Shown piece by piece: positions 51,557 through 62,500 of a DNA stretch of 64,000 nucleotides (position 1 is the first letter of the stretch; every line of letters starts with the position of its first letter). Both the position numbers and the translations under genes were made by a program. Source of the stretch: Hymenobacter sp. BT559 (GTDB taxonomy: Bacteria; Bacteroidota; Bacteroidia; Cytophagales; Hymenobacteraceae); NCBI RefSeq assembly GCF_016427535.1, contig NZ_JAELXV010000002.1, positions 744,001-808,000 on the forward strand, in the 5' to 3' direction. The notes under the pieces are model-generated. The model ran no database searches and was not told the origin of the DNA. It saw nothing but the letters and a program-made list of their open reading frames with translations.

Positions 51557-51576
51557 GCCAGCGCGGCCGTAAAAAG

Positions 51577-51660
51577 TTGTCATTGCGAGCGCAGCGAAGC
51601 AATCGCACCTGTTAAGCACCCCGTTCTGATGCGATTGCTTCGCTGCGCTCGCAATGACAA
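51577..51660. repeat. Inverted repeat TTGTCATTGCGAGCGCAGCG family
   Basis: Nearly perfect arms (ttgtcattgcgagcgcagcg / cgctgcgctcgcaatgacaa) with GAAGCAATCGCA inside. An ATG within its right end is in frame with the kinase gene. Confidence 0.92.
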
Positions 51661-51671
51661 CCGTTTCAGGT

Positions 51672-52982
51672 ATGCGCCTCAAGCTGCTTTTGTTTTTGCT
51701 GCCGCTGTATGCGGTGCTCATCACGCTGGCGGCGCAGGCGCGCACCACCAATGTGGCGCTGTTTCTCACCTGCGAGGTGGTGCTGCTCGGCAGCCTAGTG
51801 CTGGCCTGGCAGCTTTACCGCAGCTTTATGCAGCCCATTCGGCTCATCGAGGCCGGCACGGCAGCGCTACAAGCCCAGGATTTTAACTTGAAGTTTCAGC
51901 CCGTGGGTCAGCCAGGACTCGACCAACTCGTGGCGGTGTACAACCACATGCTCGATGCCCTGCGCCAAGAGCGCGTGAGCCAGCACGAGCAAAGTGTGCT
52001 GCTCGAGCGGCTTATTCAGGCCTCGCCGGCTGGTATCCTGATACTGACTTTCGACCAACTCATTGCCAGCGCCAATGCGGCGGCGGCGCGGGCCCTAGGT
52101 CAGCCCGCGGCGGTGCTGGCCGGCCAGGCGGTGGCCGGACTGCCCGCCCCGTGGGGCGCGGTGCTGGCCGACCTAACCGCCGGCCAGCCCCAAACCGTGC
52201 GTCTGCCTGGCGGCCAAACCTACCGGGCCGCCGCCGCGCACTTTCTCGACCGGGGCTTTCAGCGGCGCTTCGTGGTGCTCGAAGAGCTGACGCAGGAAAT
52301 TCGGGCCCAGGAAAAGCAAACCTACGAGCAGCTCATTCGGCTGGTGGCGCATGAGGTCAACAACTCCATCGGGGCCGTAAACTCGCTGCTGGGTAGCTTC
52401 CGGCACTATACCCCGCAGCTGGCCCTAGCCGACCAAGCCGACTTTGCGCAGGCCCTGGAAGTAAGCATCGCCCGCAATACCCAACTCGCCGACTTTGTGG
52501 CCGGCTACGCCCGCCTGGTGCGCCTGCCCCCGCCCGCCCCGCACCCCACCGACCTGCACGCCCTGCTGCGCGACCTAGGCCACTTGCTGGCTCCGCGCAG
52601 CGCGGCCCAGGGCGTGGCGTGGCATTGGCAGTTAGCCTCGGCGGGCCCGCTTGTAGTGCAGGCCGATTCGCAGCAGCTCACGCAGGCCCTACTCAACGTA
52701 GCCAAAAACGCCCTCGAAGCTATCGGTACTGGCGGCGGCAACGTGTGGGTAACGACCACTACCCAGCCACTTACACTCAGCATCGCCAACGATGGCGCAT
52801 CGCTCAGCCCCGAGGTCAGTCAGCAGCTGTTCACGCCGTTTTTCAGCACCAAGGCGGGCGGGCAGGGCATTGGCCTCACGCTGGTGCGCGACATTTTAGT
52901 AGCGCACGGCATCTCTTTTCGGCTCGAAACGGAAGGCGACGGGCGCACGGTGTTTGAGCTTGTATTTAGTGCTGGCGCGTAG
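51672..52982 (+). CDS. Sensor histidine kinase, NtrB/NtrY-like partner of the NtrC-type regulator
   Basis: A 436-residue kinase starting at ATG 51672 (MRLKLLLFLLPLYAVLITLA). Two N-terminal membrane helices are followed by a HAMP-like segment (QPIRLIEAGTAALQAQDFNL) and a PAS-like domain. The HisKA site is in LVAHEVNNSIGAVNSLL, and the ATPase has the N box KNALEAIGTG, a degenerate G1 (IANDGASLSP) and G2 (KAGGQGIGLTLVRDI). It is probably activated by an envelope signal and phosphorylates the regulator encoded just upstream. ATG 51654 lies in the repeat and is rejected. Confidence 0.92.
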   Translation: MRLKLLLFLLPLYAVLITLAAQARTTNVALFLTCEVVLLGSLVLAWQLYRSFMQPIRLIEAGTAALQAQDFNLKFQPVGQPGLDQLVAVYNHMLDALRQERVSQHEQSVLLERLIQASPAGILILTFDQLIASANAAAARALGQPAAVLAGQAVAGLPAPWGAVLADLTAGQPQTVRLPGGQTYRAAAAHFLDRGFQRRFVVLEELTQEIRAQEKQTYEQLIRLVAHEVNNSIGAVNSLLGSFRHYTPQLALADQADFAQALEVSIARNTQLADFVAGYARLVRLPPPAPHPTDLHALLRDLGHLLAPRSAAQGVAWHWQLASAGPLVVQADSQQLTQALLNVAKNALEAIGTGGGNVWVTTTTQPLTLSIANDGASLSPEVSQQLFTPFFSTKAGGQGIGLTLVRDILVAHGISFRLETEGDGRTVFELVFSAGA

Positions 52983-53161
52983 CCAATAGTCTGGATTTAA
53001 TTCTATTGCTTCTTACCAAAAGGGGACCTAGGTATCCCATTATGGTAGGTGACCTTCGTTGGGAATAGGGGAATAAATAGAAGAAACTGCACGATAAAAA
53101 TAAAAAGCAGCTTGGCAATGGGTTTGTGAAAAGGCAGGCATACGCTTTATCCTTTTCCTGC

Positions 53162-54214
53162 ATGTACTATTCTCCTTTGCATTGGCTACGGACGCTGCTC
53201 CTGTTAGCTTGCCTTTGCCTAAGCTTGCCCGGTGCCGCCCAAATCCAGTATGCCAATAAAGTGGTGCTGGAAGATGGCATCGTATCGAATAATAGCCGGG
53301 CGGCTGATGGCAACTTGGCCACTAACGCCATCGTCAAGCCCTCGCTGGTGCTCGGCTACACCCGGCTGCGGGTCAGCTTCCCCATCACGGCCGCTGCCGG
53401 CAAAGAAGCGGGCATGTACATCCGGCCCAACATTCTGATTTCGGCGGCCCTCCTGGGCGGCGCCACGCTGAATACGTTTTACCAAGACGGCGCTACTACC
53501 ACCCCGGTTGATAGCCATGTACTGAGCAGCAACCTGCTAGCCCTGCAAATAGACGCCTCGGGCATCCGGCGTATTTCCTTTACCCCAACCCAGTCGTTCA
53601 ATCAGATAGAGTTGGTTTTCTTTTCGGTGCTGGCCCTAGGTCAGGATATCGAGATATACGAGGCCTTTAGCACCGTAGCGCCCCTGCCGGTGGTGCTCAC
53701 CAGCTTTAGAGCCACAGCTACACCGGCGGGCGTGGCGCTGGCGTGGGCCACGGCATCGGAGCGCAATGCCGACCAGTTTGTGATAGAGCGGGCCACGGCC
53801 GCTGCCCCCTGCAGCTTCCGGGCCATTGGGCGGGTGCAAGCGGCGGGTACTACGGCGCAGGCCCGCACCTACCAGTATGTAGATGCTGGGGCGGCCCCCG
53901 GCACCCAGCACTATTACCGCCTGCGGCAACTCGACCACGATGGCATAGCCACCTTCGGGCCGGTGGCGGCCGTACAGGCTACAGCGTGGGCTACCAAGCT
54001 GCTGGCGTACCCAAATCCCACTACTGGCCCACTCACTGTGGCTGGGGCAGCGGGCCCCAGTTTTATGGTGCTAGACTACCTAGGCCGACCCGTGCGGCGC
54101 GCTACTACCACCCCCAGCCAGCCGCAGCTGGATGTGAGTGGCTTGCCCGCTGGCCCGTATTTTTTGCAGGACGAGGCAACCGGCCAACGCGTAAAAGTTG
54201 TGAAAGCAAACTGA
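53162..54214 (+). CDS. Secreted protein with type IX sorting domain
   Basis: A 350-residue exported protein starting at ATG 53162 with a signal peptide (LLLLACLCLSLPGAAQ). The first half is a beta-rich domain (IQYANKVVLEDGIVSNNS, LGYTRLRVSFPITAAAG). The middle is a fibronectin-like module (LTSFRATATPAGVALAWATA, YRLRQLDHDGIATFGPV). The end is a type A T9SS sorting tail (AYPNPTTGPLTVAG... LDVSGLPAGPYFLQ). It should be carried across the outer membrane by the type IX system. Ligand unknown. Confidence 0.85.
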   Translation: MYYSPLHWLRTLLLLACLCLSLPGAAQIQYANKVVLEDGIVSNNSRAADGNLATNAIVKPSLVLGYTRLRVSFPITAAAGKEAGMYIRPNILISAALLGGATLNTFYQDGATTTPVDSHVLSSNLLALQIDASGIRRISFTPTQSFNQIELVFFSVLALGQDIEIYEAFSTVAPLPVVLTSFRATATPAGVALAWATASERNADQFVIERATAAAPCSFRAIGRVQAAGTTAQARTYQYVDAGAAPGTQHYYRLRQLDHDGIATFGPVAAVQATAWATKLLAYPNPTTGPLTVAGAAGPSFMVLDYLGRPVRRATTTPSQPQLDVSGLPAGPYFLQDEATGQRVKVVKAN

Positions 54215-54271
54215 GTGTGTTGGTGGCGAGGTAAGGGCGTACGTCGTTTGCTTTTAGCTCTTCCTTATTTA

Positions 54272-54976
54272 TCACTTGCCGAGCGCAAACACTGCTGGGC
54301 GCTTGTGCAGCTTGGGCAACTCGGGCAGCTGCCGCCAGGCAGCCACGGGCAGCGTGCGCAGGTACTCGGTGGGCGCGGTGAGGTCAGCGGCCACGCAGAG
54401 GCGAGTGCCGGGCCCTAGGTGGGTCAGCAGGTCGGCCAGCAGCTGGTCGTTGCGGTAGGGCGTTTCGATGCACAGCTGCGACTGGTCGCGCTGGATGCTC
54501 TCCTTTTCCAGGCTTTTGATGGCCGCAATGCGCGCGCCTTTTTCGATGGGCAAATATCCATGAAACGCGAACCGCTGCCCATTGAGCCCTGAGCCCATGA
54601 GCGCCAGCAAGATGCTCGACGGCCCCACGAGCGGCCGCACCGGCAGCCCTAGCCGGTGCGCCTCCTGCGCCAATGCCGCGCCGGGGTCGGCAATGCCGGG
54701 GCAACCGGCCTCCGATAGTACGCCCGCTTCAAGACCCTGCTTCACTAGCGGCTCGAGGGCGGCGCGCACCTGGGCCGGCGTGCTGTCCTTGTCAATCAGC
54801 TCGAAGCGAATGTCTTCGATGACGCGGTGCGGGGCTACCTCCTTCACGAAGCGGCGGGCTGTGCGCAGGTTTTCGACCAGAAAGTAGGGCAGCCGTGCCA
54901 CGGCTGCTACCACCTGCGGCGGCAGTACCTGCGGCGCGGTGCCCTCAGCCAGCGGGGTAGGGAGGAGGTAAAGCAT
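54272..54976 (-). CDS. RsmI-like SAM-dependent methyltransferase (tetrapyrrole-methylase fold)
   Basis: A 234-residue protein starting at ATG 54976 (MLYLLPTPLAEGTAPQVLPP). The fold and order match the RsmI group, which methylates 16S rRNA C1402: the N-terminus LYLLPTPLAEG, VLSEAGCPGIADPGAALAQ, PLVGPSSILLALMGSGLNGQ and CIETPYRNDQLLADLL. In Bacteroidota this variant is one of two paralogues, so the target may differ. The repeat 54979-55012 directly precedes the ATG; a longer frame upstream comes from that repeat and neighbouring sequence. Confidence 0.85.
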   Translation of the reverse strand: MLYLLPTPLAEGTAPQVLPPQVVAAVARLPYFLVENLRTARRFVKEVAPHRVIEDIRFELIDKDSTPAQVRAALEPLVKQGLEAGVLSEAGCPGIADPGAALAQEAHRLGLPVRPLVGPSSILLALMGSGLNGQRFAFHGYLPIEKGARIAAIKSLEKESIQRDQSQLCIETPYRNDQLLADLLTHLGPGTRLCVAADLTAPTEYLRTLPVAAWRQLPELPKLHKRPAVFALGK

Positions 54977-54978
54977 AT

Positions 54979-55012
54979 TGATGAGCAATGAGCAGTGAAC
55001 AATGAGTAGCGA
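54979..55012 (-). repeat. TGAGCAATGAGCAGTGAACAATGAG-type repeat before the RsmI-like gene
   Basis: Plus-strand words tgagcaatgag, cagtgaacaatgagtag; the reverse complement resembles the words near 46.62-46.66 kb and 47.93-47.95 kb. It touches the start codon of the gene on the minus strand. Confidence 0.7.
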
Positions 55013-55059
55013 AAGAAGATGGGCAGGTGATGTACTATGAGCCCGCCCGTCGCTCATTA

Positions 55060-55863
55060 TCAATGGCTCATGGAAGAGAAGTTGCGTACTAGCCCGAAAA
55101 TTTCGTCGGGCTTTTCGGCGTGTACCCAGTGGCCGGCGTCGGGCACGGTGGCCACCTGTGAGTTGGGAAACAGCGCTGGGATGCTGTGCAGCTTGTCCTC
55201 CGCTGTGATGTAGTCTGACTTGCCGCCCCGGATAAAAAGGGTGGGCTTGAGAAACGGCTGGGCCGACGAGATTTCCTGGCCCACGGCTGCCAGGTTTTCG
55301 ACCAGCGCCGGCAGGTTGATGCGCCAAGCAAAAGAGTTGTCCTCGCGCCGGTACAAGTTCTTAAGCAAAAACTGCCGCACGCCTAGCTGCGGAATTCGCG
55401 GCAGTAGCGCTGCCTCAGCCTGCTGCCGGTTCTGAATGGTGCTCAGGTCCACGGCTTGTAAACCCGCAATGATGTCATCCTGGTGCTCCATGTCCGAAAA
55501 GCGCGGCGCGATGTCCAGCACTATCAGCTGCGCCAGTCGCTCGGGGTACCCTAGGGCTAGGGTCATGGCCACCTTGCCCCCCATGCTGTGCCCCAGCAGT
55601 GTGAGGCGTGCCACATCGAGCCCTAGGTGGTCAAACAGCGCTAGCACGTCCTGCGCCATCAAGGCGTAGCTGTGCTCGGGCGCGTGGAACGAGCGCCCGT
55701 GGTTGCGCAAGTCCACGCTAATAACGCGCAGGCCAGCCTCGTCGGCCCAGCGGCGCGCCAGCGTCTGCCAGTTATCGAGGGTGCCAAAGAGGCCGTGCAA
55801 AATCACCAGCGGCGGGGCAGCCGGGTCGCCTTGTTCGAGAAAGTGCAGCAGGGGAGTAGCCAT
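55060..55863 (-). CDS. Alpha/beta hydrolase (YbfF-like esterase)
   Basis: A 267-residue serine hydrolase. Nucleophile in LLGHSMGGKVAMTLA, oxyanion region LHGLFGTLDNWQTLAR, the conserved SVDLRNHGRSFHAPEHSY, acid probably in FIRGGKSDYI, and the catalytic His in PDAGHWVHAEKP. It resembles the YbfF-type short-chain acyl esterases. Start ATG 55863. A CATCTTTG -7-like box lies about 24 bases upstream. It forms the left border of the AT-rich gap before the biosynthetic cluster. Confidence 0.9.
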   Translation of the reverse strand: MATPLLHFLEQGDPAAPPLVILHGLFGTLDNWQTLARRWADEAGLRVISVDLRNHGRSFHAPEHSYALMAQDVLALFDHLGLDVARLTLLGHSMGGKVAMTLALGYPERLAQLIVLDIAPRFSDMEHQDDIIAGLQAVDLSTIQNRQQAEAALLPRIPQLGVRQFLLKNLYRREDNSFAWRINLPALVENLAAVGQEISSAQPFLKPTLFIRGGKSDYITAEDKLHSIPALFPNSQVATVPDAGHWVHAEKPDEIFGLVRNFSSMSH

Positions 55864-56510
55864 GGGGTAGAAGCGGAATAGAAGTGCAAAGATGAGAGCC
55901 TACAGCTCGGTGGTGAGAGCGAGACCGCAACTACCCATATAAAGGTCCTCCTACATCGGTGAAAATGTAGGACATACACATCTTAATCATTATGCCTCTA
56001 AGCCTCGGGTATTGTGTGTGGTTTCTTGCTCTCTTTAATATGGAATTTTCTTGTAAAATTCTTAAAATAAGTTGCTGCATAAAACTTGATTTTCTTGCGA
56101 GTCATAAGCAGAACATATGTTGTATTATTTATGGCGCGATATGCTGAATAAGAAGTGGTAAATATTCTCTAGCTCAGTATTAACACAAAGCCAGTTTAAC
56201 GCAAATGATACATGCTTAAACAAACATTCGCTAAGAAAAACTTAGATTTTGACACAGTAAAACTGGACGTTTAGATAATATATCCTGAATTTTATTGTCT
56301 CTACTGTTCTGTTTTGTTATTTCGAGGCCACAATTGATAAGGCATGTGTAATTATAGCGTCTAAAATGAATTAAAATAAATATTTCCAATGATATTGATT
56401 ATCTATTAAAATTTATTACTAATATTTGATAGTGCTTTGTGAATACTTACTCAATATTATGTCAACTTGCTGTCGGATAGCGTGTGGTTTGTTGAGCAAT
56501 AGTTATAAAA
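55864..56510 (+). promoter_or_regulatory. AT-rich 647-base gap upstream of the biosynthetic cluster
   Basis: I see no gene here on either strand. From about 55980 the sequence becomes strongly AT-rich (runs such as aaaattcttaaaataagttg), unlike the flanking genes. It presumably holds the cluster promoter, perhaps with silencing or regulator sites. No clear TAnnTTTG at correct distance from the ATG 56511 is evident; a ctttg at 56434-56438 is a weak candidate. Confidence 0.4.
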
Positions 56511-59500
56511 ATGTCTAAAGCAAATACTCTTCTTTCGGAGCTAGTTCACGAATTAGTTGAGCAAGCGGCTGCCCAATACCCTACACGCGTAGCAGTAGTA
56601 GCCACGAACGTAACTCTGACCTACGCGCAGCTACTAGCGCGGGCCGACCAGCTTAGCCAGGCTATTCGGCAACAAGCCCCGGCCGACGCGCTGATTGGCC
56701 TCAGCACCACGCGCGGATTCGACATGGTGGTGGGGGCGCTGGCCATTTTGAAGGCGGGCAAAGGATATCTGCCCCTCAACCCCAGCTACCCAGCGCAGCG
56801 CCTAGCGCAGCTCGTGGCCAATTCGGGCCTCACTAGCTGCGTCGCGCCCGCCACCGATGCCGCCTCGTTAGCGGCGCTGGGCTTACACGTGCTGCCGCCC
56901 GATGCCACAGCTCCGAGCGGCGAGCACGCTGTCCACCCCGGTGCAGCAGCCTACGTGCTGTACACCTCCGGCTCGACCGGCGAGCCTAAGGGCGTATGCA
57001 TGGGGCACAAAGCGCTGGTGAACTTACTGCAATGGCAAAACGAGCACTCACTGGCGGGCCCTGGCACGCGCACCTTGCAGTTTGCGCCGCTGAGTTTTGA
57101 CGTGTCGTTTCAGGAGATTTTCGCTACCCTGACCACCGGTGGCACACTAGTATTGCTCGATGAAGAGCAGCGCCTCGACTTCGACGGCCTGCTGGCACTA
57201 CTCGATGAGCAGGCGGTCAACCGACTGTTTTTGCCTTTCGTGGCGCTGCAGGCGCTGGCCGAGGCCGCCGTAAATGCCCAGCGCTTTCCGGCCAGCCTGC
57301 GCGAAATAATGACGGCCGGCGAGCAGCTTAAGATTACGCCGCAGCTCGCGGCCTTTTGCGCCGCCCTGCCCGGCTGCGTGCTCTACAACCAGTATGGGCC
57401 CACCGAGTGCCACGTCGTGACGCAGTTGCGCCTGGCGGGCTCGCCCGCTGCCTGGCCCGCGCTGCCCGGCATCGGCCAAGCTATTGCTAACACCGAAGTT
57501 TTCTTTCTAGATGCCAACCTGCAGCCCGTGCCCGCCGGCGAAGTGGGCGAGCTGTGCATTGCTGGCGTGTGCCTAGCCGAAGGCTACCTCAACCAGCCTG
57601 CGCTAACGCAGGCAAAGTTTGTGGAAGCGGATGGCCAGCGATTCTATCGCACCGGCGACCTAGGGCGCTACCTGCCCGATGGCAACATCGAGTTTCTGGG
57701 GCGTCAAGATGACCAGGTCAAAATCCGCGGGCACCGCGTCGAGGTGGGGGAGGTTGAGGTGGCACTGGCCGATTTGCCGGGCGTTCGGCAGGCCGTGGTG
57801 GTGGCCCACGTTGGCCCCACCGGCTCGCCCCAGCTAGTAGCCTACCTCGTGCCTGCGCCCGGTGCCGAGCCAGCGGTGTCGGTGGTGCGCCAGGCGCTGG
57901 CCGAGCGCCTGCCCGACTACATGCTACCCAGCGCCTTTGTGTGGCTGGCCGAGCTGCCCAAAACCACGAGCGGCAAGGTCGACAAGAAAGCCCTACCGGC
58001 TCCCGAGCGCAAGCGCCCTGCCCTAGGTGTACCGTTTCGGCGGCCCGCTGCCGGTGCCGAGCAGCACGTGGCGCAGCTCTGGGCCGAGCTGTTGCAGCTA
58101 GATGAAATAGGAGCCGACGACAATTTTTTTGAGCTGGGTGGCAACTCATTGCTGGCCCAAAAAACAGTGGCTACGCTCCAGAAGCGGCACCAGCACACCG
58201 TGCCCATCACCAAGCTCTACCAGTTGCCCACAGCGGCTGGCCTAGCCGCTTACCTAGGTGGTGGGAGCCAGCATCGCCCGGCCCCGGCCGACCTTAGCCA
58301 AACTCGCGCTAGTCACGCAGGCGACGTGGCGGTGATTGGCTTGGCGGGGCGCTTTCCGGGGGCAGCGTCGGTGGCGGAACTGTGGGATGTGCTGGCGCAG
58401 GGGCGCGAAACCATCCAATTTTTCAGTCCCGAAGAACTAGACGCGTCTATTCCGGTCGCCCTCAAAAACGACCCGCTGTACGTAGCGGCCCGCGGCCTGA
58501 TTGACCACGCGGAGGAGTTCGACGCCCGCTTTTTTAAGCTGCCACCCAAGCTGGCCGAGCTGATGGACCCGCAGCAGCGGGTATTTCTGGAAATAGCCTG
58601 GGAGGCGCTAGAAGAAGCCGGCTATCTGCCCCAGACCTACGCTGGGCGCGTGGGCGTGTTTGCGGGCAGCGGCAATAATACCTACTACCTGCGCCACGTA
58701 CTGCGCCACCCCGAGCAGGTGGCGCAGCTAGGCGAGTTTCAGGTAATGACGGTGAATGAGAAGGACTACCTGGCCTCGCGGATCGCCTACCAGCTAGGCC
58801 TCACGGGGCCAGCCGTGAGTGTGTACTCGGCCTGCTCCACGTCGCTACTGGCCATTACGCAAGCCGTGCAGAGCCTGCGCAGCGGCCAGTGTGAGGTGGC
58901 GCTGGCGGGCGGCGTCAGCATCACGGCGCCGCAGCGTAGCGGCCACCTTTACCAAGAAGGCGCCATGCTGAGCGGTAATGGCCACTGCCGCCCGTTTGAT
59001 GCGCAGGCGCAGGGTACGGTATTCAGCGACGGAGCCGGGGTAGTGCTGCTCAAGCCCCTGGCCGCCGCCCAGCGTGATGGCGATACCATTCACGCCGTTA
59101 TTAAAGGGGTAGGGGTGAATAACGACGGCGCTGGCAAGGGCAGCTTCACTGCCCCCAGTGCTGAGGGCCAGGCCGGCGCCATTCGCCAAGCCTTGGCCGA
59201 TGGCGCCATCGACCCTGCCACCATCAGCTACGTGGAGGCCCATGGCACCGCCACGCCGCTTGGCGACCCTATTGAAATCGAGGGCCTGGCGATGGCCTTT
59301 GGCGAGCAGGCGGCCCGGCAGTTTTGCGCCCTGGGCTCTATCAAGAGCAACCTAGGGCACCTCACGGCGGCGGCTGGGGTAGCAGGCTTTATCAAGACCG
59401 TGCTGGCCATGCGCCACCAACAGCTGCCGGCCTCGCTGGGCTTTGCGGCGCCCAACCCACACATCGACTTTGCCAGTAGTTCCTTCTTTGTCAACGCCGC

Positions 59501-62500
59501 GCTTTCGCCCTGGCAGCCCGCGGGCGCCCGCCGCGCCGGGGTAAGCTCCTTCGGCGTGGGCGGTACCAATGTGCATGTGGTACTGGAAGAATACGTGGCG
59601 CCCAAGCCCAATACGGCTGGGCTGCCGAGCGCCGAGCGCCCGGCCCAGCTCCTCACGTGGTCAGCCAAGTCAGAAGCCAGCCGCACGGCCTACGCCCAGC
59701 AGCTTGCGCAGTACCTAGGTGCTAATTCGGCTACTTCCTTAGTCGATGCGGCTTTTACGCTGCACACCACGCGGCCGGCGTTTGCACACCGCGGTTTTGT
59801 AGTGGCAGGCACGGCGGCCGAGGCAGTAGCTGCGCTTCAGCGCCCGTCAAGCACCCTAGGCGGCACCAAGACTGTAGCCACGGTGCCCGGCGAAACGGTG
59901 TTTCTATTCCCCGGCCAAGGCTCGCAATACCTAAACATGGGGCGCGGCCTTTATGAGCACGAGCCCACCTATCGCCAGGCGGTAGACGAGTGCGCCACGC
60001 TGCTGCGCGACCAGCTGGCAGTTGATATCCGCGAAGTGCTGTACCCTACGCCGGACAGCGTTAGCGCCGAAGAACGCCTAAAAAATACGCGATACACCCA
60101 GCCAGCGCTTTTCGTGACGGAGTACGCCCTGGCGCAGCTGTGGCAGAGCTGGGGCATTCAGCCCAGTATTTTGTGCGGCCACAGCGTGGGCGAGTTTGTG
60201 GCGGCCCACCTAGCGGGTGTGTTCACGCTGGCCGATGCCCTGCGGCTGGTGGCCACCCGCGCCCAGCTGGTGAGCGAACTGCCGCGCGGCAGTATGCTAG
60301 CGGTGCAATTGCCCGCCGCCGAGGTGCTGACTCAATTGCCCGCCGCCCTCTCGCTAGCGGCCACCAATGGCGCTCGGCGCTGCGTGGTAGCCGGCCCCGC
60401 CGAAGACGTGGCCACTTTCGTGCAGTGGCTCGACGCGCAAGCCATTCCAAGCCGGGTGCTGGCTACTAGCCACGCCTTTCACTCCGCCATGATGGAGCCT
60501 GTGCTGCCTGCCTTCCGGGCGGCGGTAGCCACTGTGGCGCTGCACCGCCCCCAACGGCCGGTGGTATCTACCGTCAGTGGCACTTGGCTTACGGATGCTC
60601 AAGCAACCGACCCCGAATATTGGACGCAGCACTTGCGGCGCACGGTACGCTTTGCCGAAGCCCTTGATACCCTAGGTAGCCTCCCCAGCCCGCTGCTGCT
60701 CGAAGTAGGGCCCAGCGGCGTGCTAGCCGCGCTGGCCCGGCCGCACCTAGGGCGCCGCGCCGCGGCCGTGCTACCAGGCTTGCCCCCGGCTACCACTCAC
60801 ACTGATAGCCACGCCATGCTGGCAGCATTGGGAGAGTTGTGGATGAATGGGTTGCCTATAGAGTTTTCTCGCTTATATGCTCGGCAAGCGCGCCGCAAAA
60901 TCAGCTTGCCTACCTACGTTTTTGACCGCCAGCGGTGCTGGGTCGACCCTCCTGCTGCCGCCACCGCCTCGGCGGCGCCCGCGGCATATGAGCTGCCTCG
61001 CCCTCTACTACCTGCTACTATCCCGCTACTTCCTTCTGCCATTAGTATGAGAAAGACGACGCTACTTACCAAGGTGCGAACCTTGCTGGAAGAAACCTCC
61101 GGCATTGAGCTAGCCACCGCCCCGCCTACCGCCAGCTTCCTAGAAGTTGGGTTCGATTCGCTGCTACTGACGCAGCTGGCCATTACATTGAAGAAAGAGT
61201 TTGGCTTGCCTATCACCTTCCGGCAGCTGAATGAAGAATATGCCACCCTAGGCCAGCTAGTCGACTACCTCGACCAGCAGTTGCCAGCCGAGGCACCAGC
61301 CACTCCGGTGGCGCCTACGCCTGCACCAGTTGCCCCTGCACTGGCGGTGCCCATACCCGCCGCAGTGCCAGTGGGGGCCTTTATGGCAGGGCCAGCGCTA
61401 CCCGCGCCGATTGCCAGCGACACGCTGGGGCTATTGGCTCAGCAGCTACAGCTTATTGCCCAGCAAGTAGCCTTGGTGCAAGCTAGTACGGCTGGCGCGG
61501 TGCCCCTGCCGGTGCCGGCGGCAGCACCTAGCCTGGCGCTGCCTACCCCAGCCCTAGCTGCCCCGGTGCAGGCTTCCGCGCCCGCAGCACCGGCCCCCTC
61601 TTCGGCGGCTGAACTCTCGGCAGAAGAAGTTGCCGAGCTGAAAAAGCCTTTCGGAGCTACTGCTCGCATCGAGCGCCAGGCCACCGAGCTGGGGCCGGTG
61701 CAGCAGGCGTTTTTACAGGAATTGACGCGCCGCTACACTAAAAAAACTGCTGCTAGCAAGGCCTACACGCAGCAGCACCGCGCCCATATGGCCGACCCGC
61801 GCGTGGTGTCGGGCTTCCGGCCGCTGACCAAGGAGCTAGTTTATCCGCTGGTAGTCAACCGCTCGCAGGGTAGCCACCTCTGGGACCTCGACGGCAATGA
61901 GTACATTGATGCTCTCAATGGGTTTGGGTCGTCGCTGCTAGGCTACCAACCCGCTTTTCTGAAAGAAACGCTGCACGCCCAAATTGAGCAGGGCTACGAG
62001 ATAGGGCCCCAGCACGTGCTGGCTGGCGAGGTGAGCGAATTGCTGTGCGAGTTCACGGGCTTCGACCGGGTTGGCTTGTGCAATACTGGCTCGGAGGCCG
62101 TCCTAGGTGCCTTGCGCGTGGCCCGCACCGTCACGGGGCGCTCATTGGTGGTGGCCTTCACGGGGTCGTACCACGGCATTGTTGATGAGGTGCTGGTGCG
62201 CGGTACCAAACAGCTCAAGTCCTTCCCGGCGGCGCCCGGCATTATGCCCGAAGCGGTGCAAAATATGCTCATTCTGGACTACGGTACTGAGGAGAGCCTG
62301 CGCATCATCCGGGAGCGGGCGCACGAACTGGCGGCGGTGCTGGTCGAGCCCGTGCAAAGCCGGCGGCCCGAATTCCGGCCGGTGGCATTCCTGAAGCAGG
62401 TGCGCGAGGTAACAGCGGCTGCGGGTACGGCTCTAATTTTTGATGAGGTTATTACGGGCTTCCGGATGCACCCGGGCGGGGCGCAGGCGCTATTTGGTAT

